Source: Nocardioides sp. zg-1230
Lineage (GTDB): Bacteria; Actinomycetota; Actinomycetes; Propionibacteriales; Nocardioidaceae
DNA length: 64,000 bases
NCBI RefSeq assembly: GCF_013155335.1
Contig: NZ_JABJQZ010000008.1
Coordinates: 434,001-498,000 of the forward strand
Reading direction: 5' to 3'
Below the pieces are notes generated by a model. The model saw only the letters and a list, made by a program, of their open reading frames with translations. It made no database searches and had not been told where the DNA came from. The translations under genes and the position numbers were made by a program. Below, in pieces: positions 1 through 8,361 of the stretch. Within the stretch, counting starts at the first letter, position 1. Each line of letters starts with the position of its first letter.

Positions 1-327
1 GGGCCACACCTCGGCGAAGTCGCGCAGCCGGCGGGCGGCTCGTTGCCGGAGGACGGCGACCGGGAGGTAGGCGGCCATGGCGGCGAAGACGAACGCCACC
101 GGGACGGTCCGCGACACGGCCTGGACGAGCGCGAAGGCGACGGCGAAGAGCACGGCGCACAGCGACAGCACGCTTGCCGGGGTGAGGTCGGCAAGTCCGG
201 CCCGGCCGAGGAGGCGCCCCAGCGCCGTCGAGCTCGGGGGCGTGGACCTCGGGCGTCGCGGCAGGGCGAAGGCGGACCAGATCAGCAGCAGGCCGACGCC
301 CACGCCGAGACCGACGAGCGCGCCCAT
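1..327 (-). CDS. TadB-like pilus assembly membrane protein (type II secretion F family), partial
   Basis: About 109 codons from the start are present; the rest lies beyond the left edge of the window. The ATG shares its A with the TGA of tadA upstream, so the two are translationally coupled. The visible part has an N-terminal hydrophobic stretch (about residues 2-22), a basic proline/serine-rich linker and a second long hydrophobic region (about residues 52-93), followed by an Arg-rich turn ending in FAEVWP. This arrangement and its position directly after a TadA/CpaF ATPase fit the N-terminal part of a TadB/TadC inner-membrane platform protein of the Flp pilus system. The diagnostic T2SSF domain would lie in the missing part, so the family call rests mostly on context. 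Confidence 0.7.
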   Translation of the reverse strand, partial: MGALVGLGVGVGLLLIWSAFALPRRPRSTPPSSTALGRLLGRAGLADLTPASVLSLCAVLFAVAFALVQAVSRTVPVAFVFAAMAAYLPVAVLRQRAARRLRDFAEVWP

Positions 328-1595
328 CAGCGACCGACCTCCTCGGACGCGAGCACCTCGTGGATGTCGATGCCGACCCGCTCGTAGCGCTCGACGCGCG
401 CCGGCACTCCCCCGGTGCGCCGCAGCTCTCCGCGCTGCCGCACGAAGATCGGCTCGACCTCGATGACGTCGGCCTCCACCCGCCCCGGCACCGATACGAT
501 CTCGTTGACACGACGCACGCCGTCGGCGCCGAGAACCAGGTGCACGACGAGGTCGATGCTGGTCGCCACCGTCGGCACCACGAAGCGGGCCGAGATGTTG
601 TCGCCCGCGAGCAGCGGCAGGGTGCACATCTTGACCAGCGCCTCGCGTGCGCTGTTGGCATGGAGGGTGCACATGCCCGGCAGGCCGGAGTTAAGGGCGA
701 GCAGCAGGTCGAGGCACTCGGCCGCCCGGACCTCGCCGACCAGGATGCGGCTCGGGCGCATGCGGAGCGCTTCCTTCACCAGGTCGCGCAGCACGATCTC
801 GCCGGTCTGCTCGAGGCCGGCCTGCCGGGTCTGCATCGCGACCCAGTCGGGGTGGGAAAAGCGCAATTCGAAGACCTCCTCGGCGCTCACCACCCGCTCA
901 CCCCCTGGCACCGCCGCGGCGAGGCAGTTGAGCATGGTGGTCTTGCCGGCCTGAGTGCCGCCCGCGACGAGGACGTTGAGTCCGGCCCGGACCGACGCCT
1001 CCAGGAAGCGGGCCGCCTGCGGCGTCAGGCTGCCCAGGGACACGAGGTCGGAGAGCCGGTGGGCGCGCAGCAGGAACTTGCGGATGTTGACCGCGGTGAA
1101 GCCGCGGGTGATCCCCTCGAGGACGACGTGGAGGCGGTGGCCCTCGGGAAGCATCGCGTCGACGAAGGGGGTCGAGATGTCGAGCCGGCGCCCGCTCGAC
1201 TTGAGCATCCGCTCGACGAGCTCGTTGACCTGCGCGGCGTCGAGGCGCAGGTTGGTCAGCTCGTGGCGGCCGCGGCGGGCGATGAAGACCCGGCTGGGGT
1301 CGTTGATCCAGATCTCCTCGACCTCCGGGTCGTCGAGGAAGGGCTGCAGCGGGCCGAAGCCCGACACCCGGGCCACCAGCTCGCCCACCATGGCGCTGTC
1401 GTCGGCGACCGGTGCCACCGCCCCGGTGAGGCTCAGGTCGTCGTGGTCACGCACCACGTCCTCGGCGATGCGACGCACGACCGCGGCCTCGCGCTGCGGG
1501 TCGACGCCCTCGCGCCGGACCCGCTCGCGTACCTGCAGGTCGAGACGCTCGACGAGGTCGTCGACGTGCGGTCGCGTGATGCGATCAACGGCCAT
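327..1595 (-). CDS. tadA: TadA/CpaF-type secretion ATPase
   Basis: Hexameric ATPase thought to power Flp/Tad pilus assembly at the cytoplasmic face of the membrane. The 422-residue protein has the CpaF N-terminal region, a Walker A loop GGTQAGKTT (residues 212-220), the Walker B/Asp-box region with RPSRILVGEVRAAE, and the His box CTLHANS. It is followed with a one-base overlap by the TadB-like gene. The chosen ATG at 1595 starts MAVDR; an in-frame ATG at 1625 would add ten residues and cannot be excluded. A reading frame stays open for almost 2.3 kb upstream, but that extension lies antisense to two well-supported genes and is not protein. CpaB- and CpaE-like partners are found about 29 kb away (30138-32170) rather than beside it. 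Confidence 0.92.
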   Translation of the reverse strand: MAVDRITRPHVDDLVERLDLQVRERVRREGVDPQREAAVVRRIAEDVVRDHDDLSLTGAVAPVADDSAMVGELVARVSGFGPLQPFLDDPEVEEIWINDPSRVFIARRGRHELTNLRLDAAQVNELVERMLKSSGRRLDISTPFVDAMLPEGHRLHVVLEGITRGFTAVNIRKFLLRAHRLSDLVSLGSLTPQAARFLEASVRAGLNVLVAGGTQAGKTTMLNCLAAAVPGGERVVSAEEVFELRFSHPDWVAMQTRQAGLEQTGEIVLRDLVKEALRMRPSRILVGEVRAAECLDLLLALNSGLPGMCTLHANSAREALVKMCTLPLLAGDNISARFVVPTVATSIDLVVHLVLGADGVRRVNEIVSVPGRVEADVIEVEPIFVRQRGELRRTGGVPARVERYERVGIDIHEVLASEEVGR

Positions 1596-1814
1596 TGCTG
1601 CCCTGCTTCCCGAGAGGTCCTGCATGGTCACGCTACCCACGCCTGACGCCGTCAAACAGTGGTCTGGACCGACCTGTGGACGACGGCCCGCGCCGGCGAG
1701 GCACCGCTGAGGCGACACCCGCCGGACGTCCGTCGGGCGACGGGACGTTCGGCTCTGGTGACCCCGGCGGTCGGGCAGAAGGGTGGAGGTAGACGACGAC
1801 TCGAGGTGGCACAC

Positions 1815-2903
1815 GTGACCGCACTGCTGATGACCGGGTTCCCCGGCTTCCTGGGATCCGCCCTGCTCGGCCGGCTGCTGGCGCGGCGCCCGGGCACCAC
1901 CGCGATCTGCCTGGTGCAGCGGCGCCACCTGGTCGCCGCCCGGGAGCGGCTGGCCGAGATCGAGGTCGACGAACCGCACGTCGAGGGCCGCATCCGGCTG
2001 GTCGTCGGGGACCTCACGGCTCCCGGCCTGGGCCTCGAACCCGACGACGCGACGCTGCTCGAGGACGTCACCGAGGTGTGGCACCTCGCCGCGGTCTACG
2101 ACCTGGCGGTCGGCGAGGAGGTGGCCCACCGGGTCAACGTCGACGGCACCGACCGGGTGCTCGACCTGTGCCGCAACCTGCCCGGGCTCAGCCGCCTTCA
2201 CTACGTGAGCACCTGCTACGTCAGCGGCCGCTACTACGGGGAGTTCCGCGAGGACGACCTCGACGTCGGACAGGAGTTCCGCAACCACTACGAGTCGACG
2301 AAGTTCGAGGCGGAGGTGCTGGTCCGCAAGGCCATGGCCAACGGGCTGCCGGCGACGATCTACCGGCCCGGCATCGTCGTCGGCGACTCCCGCACCGGCG
2401 AGACGCAGAAGTACGACGGCCCCTACTTCCTGGCGACGTTCCTGCGCCGCCAGCTCCCCGTCGCCGTCGTACCTGCTGTGGCCGACCCCGACGCGGTCCG
2501 CTTCTGCCTGGTGCCGCGCGACTTCGTCATCGACGCGATGGACCGGCTCTCCGTCATGGAGCAGTCGGAGGGCCGGACGTATGCCCTCACCGACCCCGCG
2601 CCGCCCACCGCCCGCGAGCTCGTCGATGCCTTCGCGCGCCGCCTGCGCAAGCGGGTGGTGTGGGTGCCGCTGCCGCTGCCGCTGGTCCGGGCCGCGGTGT
2701 CGCTGCCCCTGGCCGAGCGGCTGATGGGGCTCCCGGTCGAGGCGCTCGACTACTTCGCCTCGCCCACTACGTACGACACGAGCCGCACCACGGCCGACCT
2801 CGCGGGGACCGACGTCAGCTGCCCGCGCTTCGACGACTACGCGGACACCTTGCTCGCCTTCATGCTCGAGCACCCCGAGCACGACTCCGCGGCGATGGTG
2901 TGA
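1815..2903 (+). CDS. SDR family oxidoreductase, fatty acyl-CoA/thioester reductase-like
   Basis: Extended short-chain dehydrogenase of 362 residues, resembling the NAD_binding_4 ('male sterility') reductase domain found in fatty acyl-CoA and thioester reductases. The N-terminus has the nucleotide-binding glycine motif TGFPGFLG, then VWHLAAVYDL, VNVDGT and the catalytic YESTK (Tyr-x3-Lys), followed by YRPGIVVGDS. The GTG at 1815 is chosen because GAGGTGG lies 5 bases before it; a GTG at 1806 is in frame but poorly spaced. The gene lies 37 bases before the acyl-ACP-reductase-like gene and on the same strand. In context it could reduce a fatty aldehyde (or acyl thioester) to the alcohol used by the WS/DGAT downstream. 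Substrate is inference. Confidence 0.85.
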   Translation: MTALLMTGFPGFLGSALLGRLLARRPGTTAICLVQRRHLVAARERLAEIEVDEPHVEGRIRLVVGDLTAPGLGLEPDDATLLEDVTEVWHLAAVYDLAVGEEVAHRVNVDGTDRVLDLCRNLPGLSRLHYVSTCYVSGRYYGEFREDDLDVGQEFRNHYESTKFEAEVLVRKAMANGLPATIYRPGIVVGDSRTGETQKYDGPYFLATFLRRQLPVAVVPAVADPDAVRFCLVPRDFVIDAMDRLSVMEQSEGRTYALTDPAPPTARELVDAFARRLRKRVVWVPLPLPLVRAAVSLPLAERLMGLPVEALDYFASPTTYDTSRTTADLAGTDVSCPRFDDYADTLLAFMLEHPEHDSAAMV

Positions 2904-2940
2904 CATCGCCGGCCGACCACCGGACCTGGGAGGGACCGAC

Positions 2941-5028
2941 ATGACCGCCACGACACCCGTGGTCCTCGACATCAGCCTGAGCGGCCCCGAGCGCGACCAC
3001 GACACGCGCGTCACGTTCCTCGGCCAGCGCTTCCGGCTCGTCCGGCGCGGCACCTCGGGAGACGTCGAAGCGGCCCGCACGCTGGTGCACGAGTGGGCAC
3101 CGAGGGCACGTGCCGTCGCCGTCACCGGCATCCGTGAGGCGCAGGCGACGGGCCGGTACGCCGGGTCGGCCGAGGACGCTCGCAGGCGCATCGCCGGGCA
3201 GGCGGGGTCCCTGCCGGTCACCGAGGGCCGCCAGCTCCTCGAGGTCCTGCAGGAGTGGGCCGTGCGGCGCGTCGACACCGAGCTGCGCGGCCACCTCACC
3301 AACGCCCGGACGGTCGTCCTGGGCGGACGCAACCACGAGCGCACCACCCGCATCCTGCGCGAGCACACCGACAACATCGAGTTCGCCGACCCGCTGCTGC
3401 GCCTCGACCTGTCCCACCGGCTCCACGCCAACCCGGTCGTCGGGCTCGCGGCCGACGTGCTCGGCGAGGTCGGCGCCCTCCCGGCGCGGATGGTGCCCCA
3501 CCCGCTGCGCGCCCGTCTCGTCTCGCCCGCCCGACAGGTCGCCCACGCGCTGGCGCGCCGGGCTGCGCGCGACTGCGACGTGCTGGTGGCGACGTACGAC
3601 GAGCTGGCCGGGTTCGGGCTCGAGGACCTGGCCGGCAAGACGCTGCTCACCTCCGCGATCGACGAGGACCGCCTCGCCGACCTGCGCCACCGGGGCGTCG
3701 ACCTGGTCGTCGACATCACCCCGCAGCCGTTCGACGTGGTCGTCGAGGCGGCCGTGCTGCAGGCGCTGATGCTGGCCTCGGTCGACGGCAGCGCGCTCAC
3801 CGACGACGACCTGCTGGACATGATCGTCGGCGCCGACCTGGCGCCCCGCCTGCTCCACCCCAACGGGCCGCGCCGGAAGAGCAGGTTCGCCTTCGTGATC
3901 CACCCGCTGTCGCAGCAGTACTTCCGCAACGTCGAGCCCCTCCGGACGGTGTCCCGGGCGGCGCCGCAGCCGGTGATGGACCTGGTGGAGAAGGCGGTGG
4001 CCTACAGCCCGCCGTTCACCTACAGCCACGTCACCGGGATCACCTCCCCGACCGGCGCGGAGGCCGAGGGCTGGCTCATCACCGTGGGCGGCACGCCGCG
4101 CGAGATGATGGCCCACGACCCGGAGTTCACCTACCGCCGACTGCTGGCGGCGGCCGAGACGGCCCGCAAGCTCGGCGCCCAGATCATGGGGTTGGGCGCC
4201 TTCACCAAGGTCGTCGGCGACGCCGGGGTGACCGTGGCCCGCCAGGCCCCGCTGCCCGTCACCACCGGCAACAGCTACAGCGCCTCCGCGGCCCTGTGGG
4301 CGGCCCACGAGGCGCTGCGCCGGCTCGGCCTGGTAGAGGTCGACGAGGAGGGCACGCTCGGCGGCAACGCGATGGTCGTCGGCGCCACCGGCGCGATCGG
4401 CTCGGTCTGCGCCCGGCTGCTGGCCGTCGCCGGGGCGCGGCTGTGGCTGGTGTCCCCGGAGTCGGCGAAGCTGCTGGCCCTCAAGGCGCTGATCGAGCGC
4501 GAGCACCCCGGGGCGGAGGTCCACGTCGCGACCACCCCCGACGGGGCGCTCCCCGACATGGACCTGGTCGTCACCGCCACCTCGGGGGCCGGCAAGCGGG
4601 TCCTCGACATCACGGCCGTGAAGCCGGGCTGCGTCATCACCGACGTCGCCCGCCCGCTGGACCTCTCGGCCGAGGACGTCGCGAAGCGTCCCGACGTCCT
4701 GGTGATCGAGTCCGGGGAGATCGAGCTCCCCGGTGACGTGCGGATGCGCGACATCGGGCTGCCGGACGGCGTGGTGTACGCCTGCCTGGCCGAGACGGTG
4801 GTGCTCGCGCTCGAGGGGCGCTACGAGACCTTCACGGTCGGGCGCAACATCGAGTGGGAGAAGGTCAAGGAGATCTACCGGCTCGGCCTCAAGCACGGCA
4901 TGCGGCTGGCGACCATCTCCGGGGTGAACGGCGTGATCACCGCCGACGACCTCGACCGGGTGCGCGGGCTCGCGCTCGCCGCCCGCGCCGGGAAGACCAC
5001 CCGCGGCCTGGCGGGAGCGGTGTCATGA
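2941..5028 (+). CDS. Large reductase with C-terminal cyanobacterial-type acyl-ACP reductase (AAR) domain
   Basis: The 695-residue protein has two halves. From about residue 315 it lines up, from my memory of the family, with the whole of cyanobacterial long-chain acyl-ACP reductase: the opening FAFVIHPLS, LGAFTKVVGD, the TTGNSYSA block (cyanobacterial TTGNTHTA), a Rossmann loop GATGAIGS at residues 481-488, and YACLAETVVLALEG, in which Cys615 aligns with the catalytic Cys of AAR (FACFAEAMLLEFEG). AAR makes fatty aldehydes from acyl-ACP or acyl-CoA with NADPH. The N-terminal ~310 residues look like an extra Rossmann-type domain (CDVLVATYDEL, VDLVVDITPQPFDVVVE) with no counterpart in cyanobacterial AAR. 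GGGAGG sits 7 bases before the ATG. Its stop overlaps the WS/DGAT start by four bases. Fused domain function unknown. Confidence 0.82.
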   Translation: MTATTPVVLDISLSGPERDHDTRVTFLGQRFRLVRRGTSGDVEAARTLVHEWAPRARAVAVTGIREAQATGRYAGSAEDARRRIAGQAGSLPVTEGRQLLEVLQEWAVRRVDTELRGHLTNARTVVLGGRNHERTTRILREHTDNIEFADPLLRLDLSHRLHANPVVGLAADVLGEVGALPARMVPHPLRARLVSPARQVAHALARRAARDCDVLVATYDELAGFGLEDLAGKTLLTSAIDEDRLADLRHRGVDLVVDITPQPFDVVVEAAVLQALMLASVDGSALTDDDLLDMIVGADLAPRLLHPNGPRRKSRFAFVIHPLSQQYFRNVEPLRTVSRAAPQPVMDLVEKAVAYSPPFTYSHVTGITSPTGAEAEGWLITVGGTPREMMAHDPEFTYRRLLAAAETARKLGAQIMGLGAFTKVVGDAGVTVARQAPLPVTTGNSYSASAALWAAHEALRRLGLVEVDEEGTLGGNAMVVGATGAIGSVCARLLAVAGARLWLVSPESAKLLALKALIEREHPGAEVHVATTPDGALPDMDLVVTATSGAGKRVLDITAVKPGCVITDVARPLDLSAEDVAKRPDVLVIESGEIELPGDVRMRDIGLPDGVVYACLAETVVLALEGRYETFTVGRNIEWEKVKEIYRLGLKHGMRLATISGVNGVITADDLDRVRGLALAARAGKTTRGLAGAVS

Positions 5029-6461
5029 GCGACGGCACGCGAGAAGGCAGCCGGCGGACCATGAGCGGCGCCGACGCCATGTGGCTGCACGCCGACCGGC
5101 CCAACCACCTCATGGTCATCGACGGCATCATGTGGACCGCCGAGCCCCTGGACTGGGCCCGCCTCCGCCGCACGGTGCAGGAACGGTTGGTCGACGTCTA
5201 CCCCGTCTTTCACCAGCGCCCCGTCGCCCCGGCACACCTGTGGGAGCTGCCGGGCTGGGAGGACGACCCCGACTTCTCGCTGTCGAACCACCTGCACCAT
5301 GCCAAGCTCCGCAAGCCGGGCGGCGACGCCCAGCTCCGCGCGTTCCTCGAGAAGAAGGTCCGCCGGCCCCTCGACCGCAGCCACCCGCTGTGGGAGACGT
5401 GGCTGGTCGACGGCTACCAGGGGGGCTCGGTCGTGTTCTCGCGGCTGCACCACGCCATGGCCGACGGGATCGCGCTGGCGCAGGTGATGCTGACCCTCAC
5501 CGACGCCTCCCCCGACGAGCAGGTCGCGCCCCCGGAGCCGGTGCTCGCCTCCCGTGCGGGCCGCCTCGGGTCGGTGGTCTCGTCGGGGACCGCGCTGCTG
5601 CGCGCCACCGCGAGCCTGCCGACGGCCCCGGTGACGGCCCTCAAGGGGGTCGGGGTCACCCGCAAGCTGCTGCTCGACGTGCTGCCCGATTCGCTGTTCA
5701 GCCACGAGCCCGGCGTCGACAAGCGGCTGACCTGGACCCGTCCCCAGCCCGTCGCCGACGTCAAGGCGATCGGGAGGGCAACCGGCAGCACGGTCAACGA
5801 CGTGCTGATCGCCGCGCTGGCGGGTGCCCTGAACCGCTACCTGCACGCCTTCGACGAGTCGGTCGACCGGCTGACCACGATGGTCCCGGTCAACATCCGC
5901 CCGCCCGACCAGCCGCTCCCCCGCGAGCTCGGCAACAAGTTCGCCCTCGTCATGCTGCACCTGCCCACCGGCGAGATGGCTCCGCTGCAACGGCTGGAGG
6001 AGGTGCACCGGCGGATGGAGAGCATCAAGCACTCCCCGGAGGTGCTCATCACGACGGCCGTGGCCGAGGGGATCGGCCACCTGCACGCCGTCGAGAAGCC
6101 GTTCGTCGACTTCTTCGCCGGCAAGGCCGTGGGCGTCACCACCAACGTGGCCGGCCCCCGCGAGCCCCGCTACCTCGCCGGCGTCGAGGTCACGGGCATC
6201 CTCGGGTGGGTGCCCGGGTCCGGGGGCCAGACGCTGGGGGTCTGCATCTTCAGCTACGCCGGCACCGTGCGCATCGGCTTCAAGGTGGACGCCGCCACCG
6301 TCGCCCAGCCCGAACGGCTCGTCGCGCTCGTCGAGGCCGAGCTCGACTCGCTGCGGCAGCTCGTCACACCCGACCGCGCAGGATCCGCCGCCAGTAGACC
6401 TGCGGCAACGCGTAGCGGTCCACCCACCACGTCACCGCCCGTGGCCTCGACAGGTCGATGA
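5025..6461 (+). CDS. Wax ester synthase/diacylglycerol acyltransferase (WS/DGAT), intact active site
   Basis: WS/DGAT enzymes esterify acyl-CoA with fatty alcohols or diacylglycerol to make storage lipids at the membrane. This 478-residue protein has the catalytic HHxxxDG motif as HHAMADG (residues 142-148), the PLWETWLVDG block before it, and the family block NDVLIAALAGALNRYL. The ATG overlaps the stop of the AAR-like gene (ATGA), so translation is coupled; an internal ATG at 5061 gives the more typical MSGADAMWLH start. The last ~30 codons (Pro/Ser/Thr-rich) run into the convergent SQR-like gene, giving a tail-to-tail overlap of nearly 100 bases. The neighbourhood (SDR plus AAR-like reductase) argues for wax ester rather than only triacylglycerol synthesis, but that is inference. 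Confidence 0.9.
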   Translation: MSDGTREGSRRTMSGADAMWLHADRPNHLMVIDGIMWTAEPLDWARLRRTVQERLVDVYPVFHQRPVAPAHLWELPGWEDDPDFSLSNHLHHAKLRKPGGDAQLRAFLEKKVRRPLDRSHPLWETWLVDGYQGGSVVFSRLHHAMADGIALAQVMLTLTDASPDEQVAPPEPVLASRAGRLGSVVSSGTALLRATASLPTAPVTALKGVGVTRKLLLDVLPDSLFSHEPGVDKRLTWTRPQPVADVKAIGRATGSTVNDVLIAALAGALNRYLHAFDESVDRLTTMVPVNIRPPDQPLPRELGNKFALVMLHLPTGEMAPLQRLEEVHRRMESIKHSPEVLITTAVAEGIGHLHAVEKPFVDFFAGKAVGVTTNVAGPREPRYLAGVEVTGILGWVPGSGGQTLGVCIFSYAGTVRIGFKVDAATVAQPERLVALVEAELDSLRQLVTPDRAGSAASRPAATRSGPPTTSPPVASTGR

Positions 6462-7554
6462 ACGGCACGGTCGGCCGCGGCCGGCCGTCACGGTCCACCT
6501 CGACCAGCATCAGCCGGTGGCGGGCCGTCGTGATCGGCATGACGGTGTAGCCGTCGTAGTGCTCGAGCGGCCGGTCGAGCCGCGCGGCCAGGATGTTGGG
6601 CGCCAGCACGGCGACCTGTTTGCGCAGGGCTCCGCCGGACGGCCGGGTGCGCAGGTCGGCGACGTCGCCGAGCGACCAGACGTCGGGGAAGCGGCGGTGC
6701 CGCATCGTCTGCGGATCGACGTCGACCAGCCCGACCGGGTGCGCGCCCGCCAGCCCGGCCTCGACCACCCACCGCGGCGCCCGGTAGTGCGGCACGACGT
6801 GGGCGAACGCGACGTCCTCGACCACCTCCTCCCCTGCCGGGGTGGCCAGCGTGACGCTGCGGCCGTCGAGCCGGGCGACCGCCGCCCCGCGGTGGACGCG
6901 GACGTCGTACGACGCCAGCGCCTCCTCGATGCGGGCGTCCGGGCCGTCGAGCCCGAGCGGCGCGGCGCCCGGGAGCACCAGGTGGACCTCGACGTCCTCG
7001 AGCACCTCGGCGCGGCGCCAGTGGTCGCAGGCCATGAAGAGCGGCTTGAGCGCCGTCGCCCCGCACGGCGCCGGCTCGGGCGGCACCGTGAACACCACCC
7101 GCCCCGACCGCAGTCCGCGCAGCGCCGGCCAGACCCGCGCGGCGGTGTCGTCGTCGAAGGTCGACCCGGCCCAGCCGGCGTCGTACGCCTCCCCCAGGCC
7201 GGGGGTGGCGTCCCAGTCCTCGTCGAGTCCGGGGCACACGACCAGCGTCGTGCAAGTGAAGCGGCGCCCGGACCCCGTGAGGACCGAGCGGCTGGCCGGG
7301 TCGACGGAGACGACCTCGTCGCGCAGCGTCGTGCACCCGTCGGGGACGACGCTGTCGGCCGGGCGGGACAGCGACGACATTGAGGCCTCGCCGCCACCGA
7401 CGTAGCTGAGCAGCGGGCGGTAGCGGTGAACCTGCCGCGACTCGATGACCGCGACGTCGGGGGCGCCGTCGCACAGGAGCCGGGCGGCCAGGGAGGTGCC
7501 GGCGTTGCCGCCGCCGACGATCAGGACGTCGTGGTGCTGCGCGGTGTCGGGCAC
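6364..7554 (-). CDS. SQR-like FAD-dependent NAD(P)/quinone oxidoreductase
   Basis: A 396-residue pyridine-nucleotide-disulfide-type flavoprotein. It has the N-terminal FAD loop VGGGNAGTSLAARL, the mid-protein PPEPAPCGATALKPL segment and the C-terminal FAD-binding SLGDVADL, which is the layout of sulfide:quinone oxidoreductases, especially the mitochondrial-like type. The cysteine in PAPCGA corresponds in position to one redox Cys of SQR, but I do not see an obvious second cysteine near the C-terminal SLGDVADLRTRPSGG region where the partner normally sits, so true sulfide oxidation is uncertain. The GTG start lies exactly 6 bases after a TAGGTT -10 box. It is convergent with and overlaps the WS/DGAT gene. 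Confidence 0.8.
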   Translation of the reverse strand: MPDTAQHHDVLIVGGGNAGTSLAARLLCDGAPDVAVIESRQVHRYRPLLSYVGGGEASMSSLSRPADSVVPDGCTTLRDEVVSVDPASRSVLTGSGRRFTCTTLVVCPGLDEDWDATPGLGEAYDAGWAGSTFDDDTAARVWPALRGLRSGRVVFTVPPEPAPCGATALKPLFMACDHWRRAEVLEDVEVHLVLPGAAPLGLDGPDARIEEALASYDVRVHRGAAVARLDGRSVTLATPAGEEVVEDVAFAHVVPHYRAPRWVVEAGLAGAHPVGLVDVDPQTMRHRRFPDVWSLGDVADLRTRPSGGALRKQVAVLAPNILAARLDRPLEHYDGYTVMPITTARHRLMLVEVDRDGRPRPTVPFIDLSRPRAVTWWVDRYALPQVYWRRILRGRV

Positions 7555-7560
7555 GCGCCC

Positions 7561-7566
7561 AACCTA
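7561..7566 (-). promoter_or_regulatory. -10 box of leaderless SQR-like gene
   Basis: TAGGTT on the minus strand, 6 bases before the GTG at 7554, so transcription should begin at the start codon itself. Confidence 0.6.
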
Positions 7567-7588
7567 GCCGCGCCCGGGTGGAGCGGGC

Positions 7589-8281
7589 TCAGACGCCGGT
7601 CTCGAGGCGGAAGCCGACGCCCCGGATCGCGACGACCTTCTCGCCCGCCGCGGCGGCCTCGAGCTTGCTGCGGAGGCGGCCGATGGTGACGTCGAGGGTC
7701 TTGGTGGAGCCGTACCAGTTCTGGTCCCAGACCTCGTTCATCAGGGTCTCGCGCGGCACGACCTTGTCGTGGTTGTTGGCCAGGACGGCCAGGACGTCGA
7801 ACTCCTTGGCGGTCAGCGCGATCTCGCGGTCGCCGAGGTGGACGCGGCGCGAGCCGGCATCGATCCGGAGGCCCGACGAGGTGGTGACGGTCGAGTCGTC
7901 CTGGGCCGGGGTGCTGCCGCTGCGGCGCAGGAGCGCGCGCACGCGGGCGAGGAGCTCGGCGAGGCCGAACGGCTTGGCGAGGTAGTCGTCGGCGCCGACG
8001 TCGAGGCCGACGACGCGGTCGAGCTCGCCGGCGCGGGCGGTGACCATGATGATGCCGCCGAGGTAGCCCCCGGAGCGCATCTGGCGGCACACGTCGATGC
8101 CGTCCATGTCGGGCAGGCCCAGGTCGAGGATCACCACGGCCGGGCCCTCGCCGACGGCGAACGACACGGCCTCGGCGCCCTCGGACACCCGATTGACCTC
8201 GTAGCCTTCGCGCTCGAGCGTGCGCATGAGGGGGACGGCGATGTCTTCCTCGTCCTCAACCACCAGCACGTCGTGAGCCAT
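7589..8281 (-). CDS. OmpR-family response regulator, orphan
   Basis: Two-component DNA-binding regulator of 230 residues. The N-terminal receiver has the acidic pair in VVEDEED, the phosphoacceptor Asp in VVILDLGLPDMDG, the conserved Thr of MVTARAG and the Lys of DDYLAKPFG. The C-terminal half is a winged helix (LTAKEFDVLAVLA, KTLDVTIGRLRSKL, IRGVGFRLE). No histidine kinase lies next to it, so its partner is elsewhere. The ATG at 8281 is preferred because a TATGCT -10 box ends 6 bases upstream and there is no good ribosome-binding site; a longer in-frame extension to 8353 lacks support. Target genes cannot be told from the sequence. Confidence 0.93.
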   Translation of the reverse strand: MAHDVLVVEDEEDIAVPLMRTLEREGYEVNRVSEGAEAVSFAVGEGPAVVILDLGLPDMDGIDVCRQMRSGGYLGGIIMVTARAGELDRVVGLDVGADDYLAKPFGLAELLARVRALLRRSGSTPAQDDSTVTTSSGLRIDAGSRRVHLGDREIALTAKEFDVLAVLANNHDKVVPRETLMNEVWDQNWYGSTKTLDVTIGRLRSKLEAAAAGEKVVAIRGVGFRLETGV

Positions 8282-8287
8282 GGCGAG

Positions 8288-8293
8288 AGCATA
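8288..8293 (-). promoter_or_regulatory. -10 box of leaderless response regulator gene
   Basis: TATGCT on the minus strand followed by six bases and the ATG at 8281. Confidence 0.55.
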
Positions 8294-8361
8294 GATGCAG
8301 GTCCCGACGCTCATGGGTCGAATCCGGGCGACATGTGCGCGGCCCACCCGCACGGAGGGTG

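Noticed and set aside
1596..3929. Long open extension upstream of tadA on the minus strand
   Set aside because: It lies antisense to two clearly conserved genes, is low-complexity Arg/Ser/Ala-rich and has no family features; it results from high GC content.
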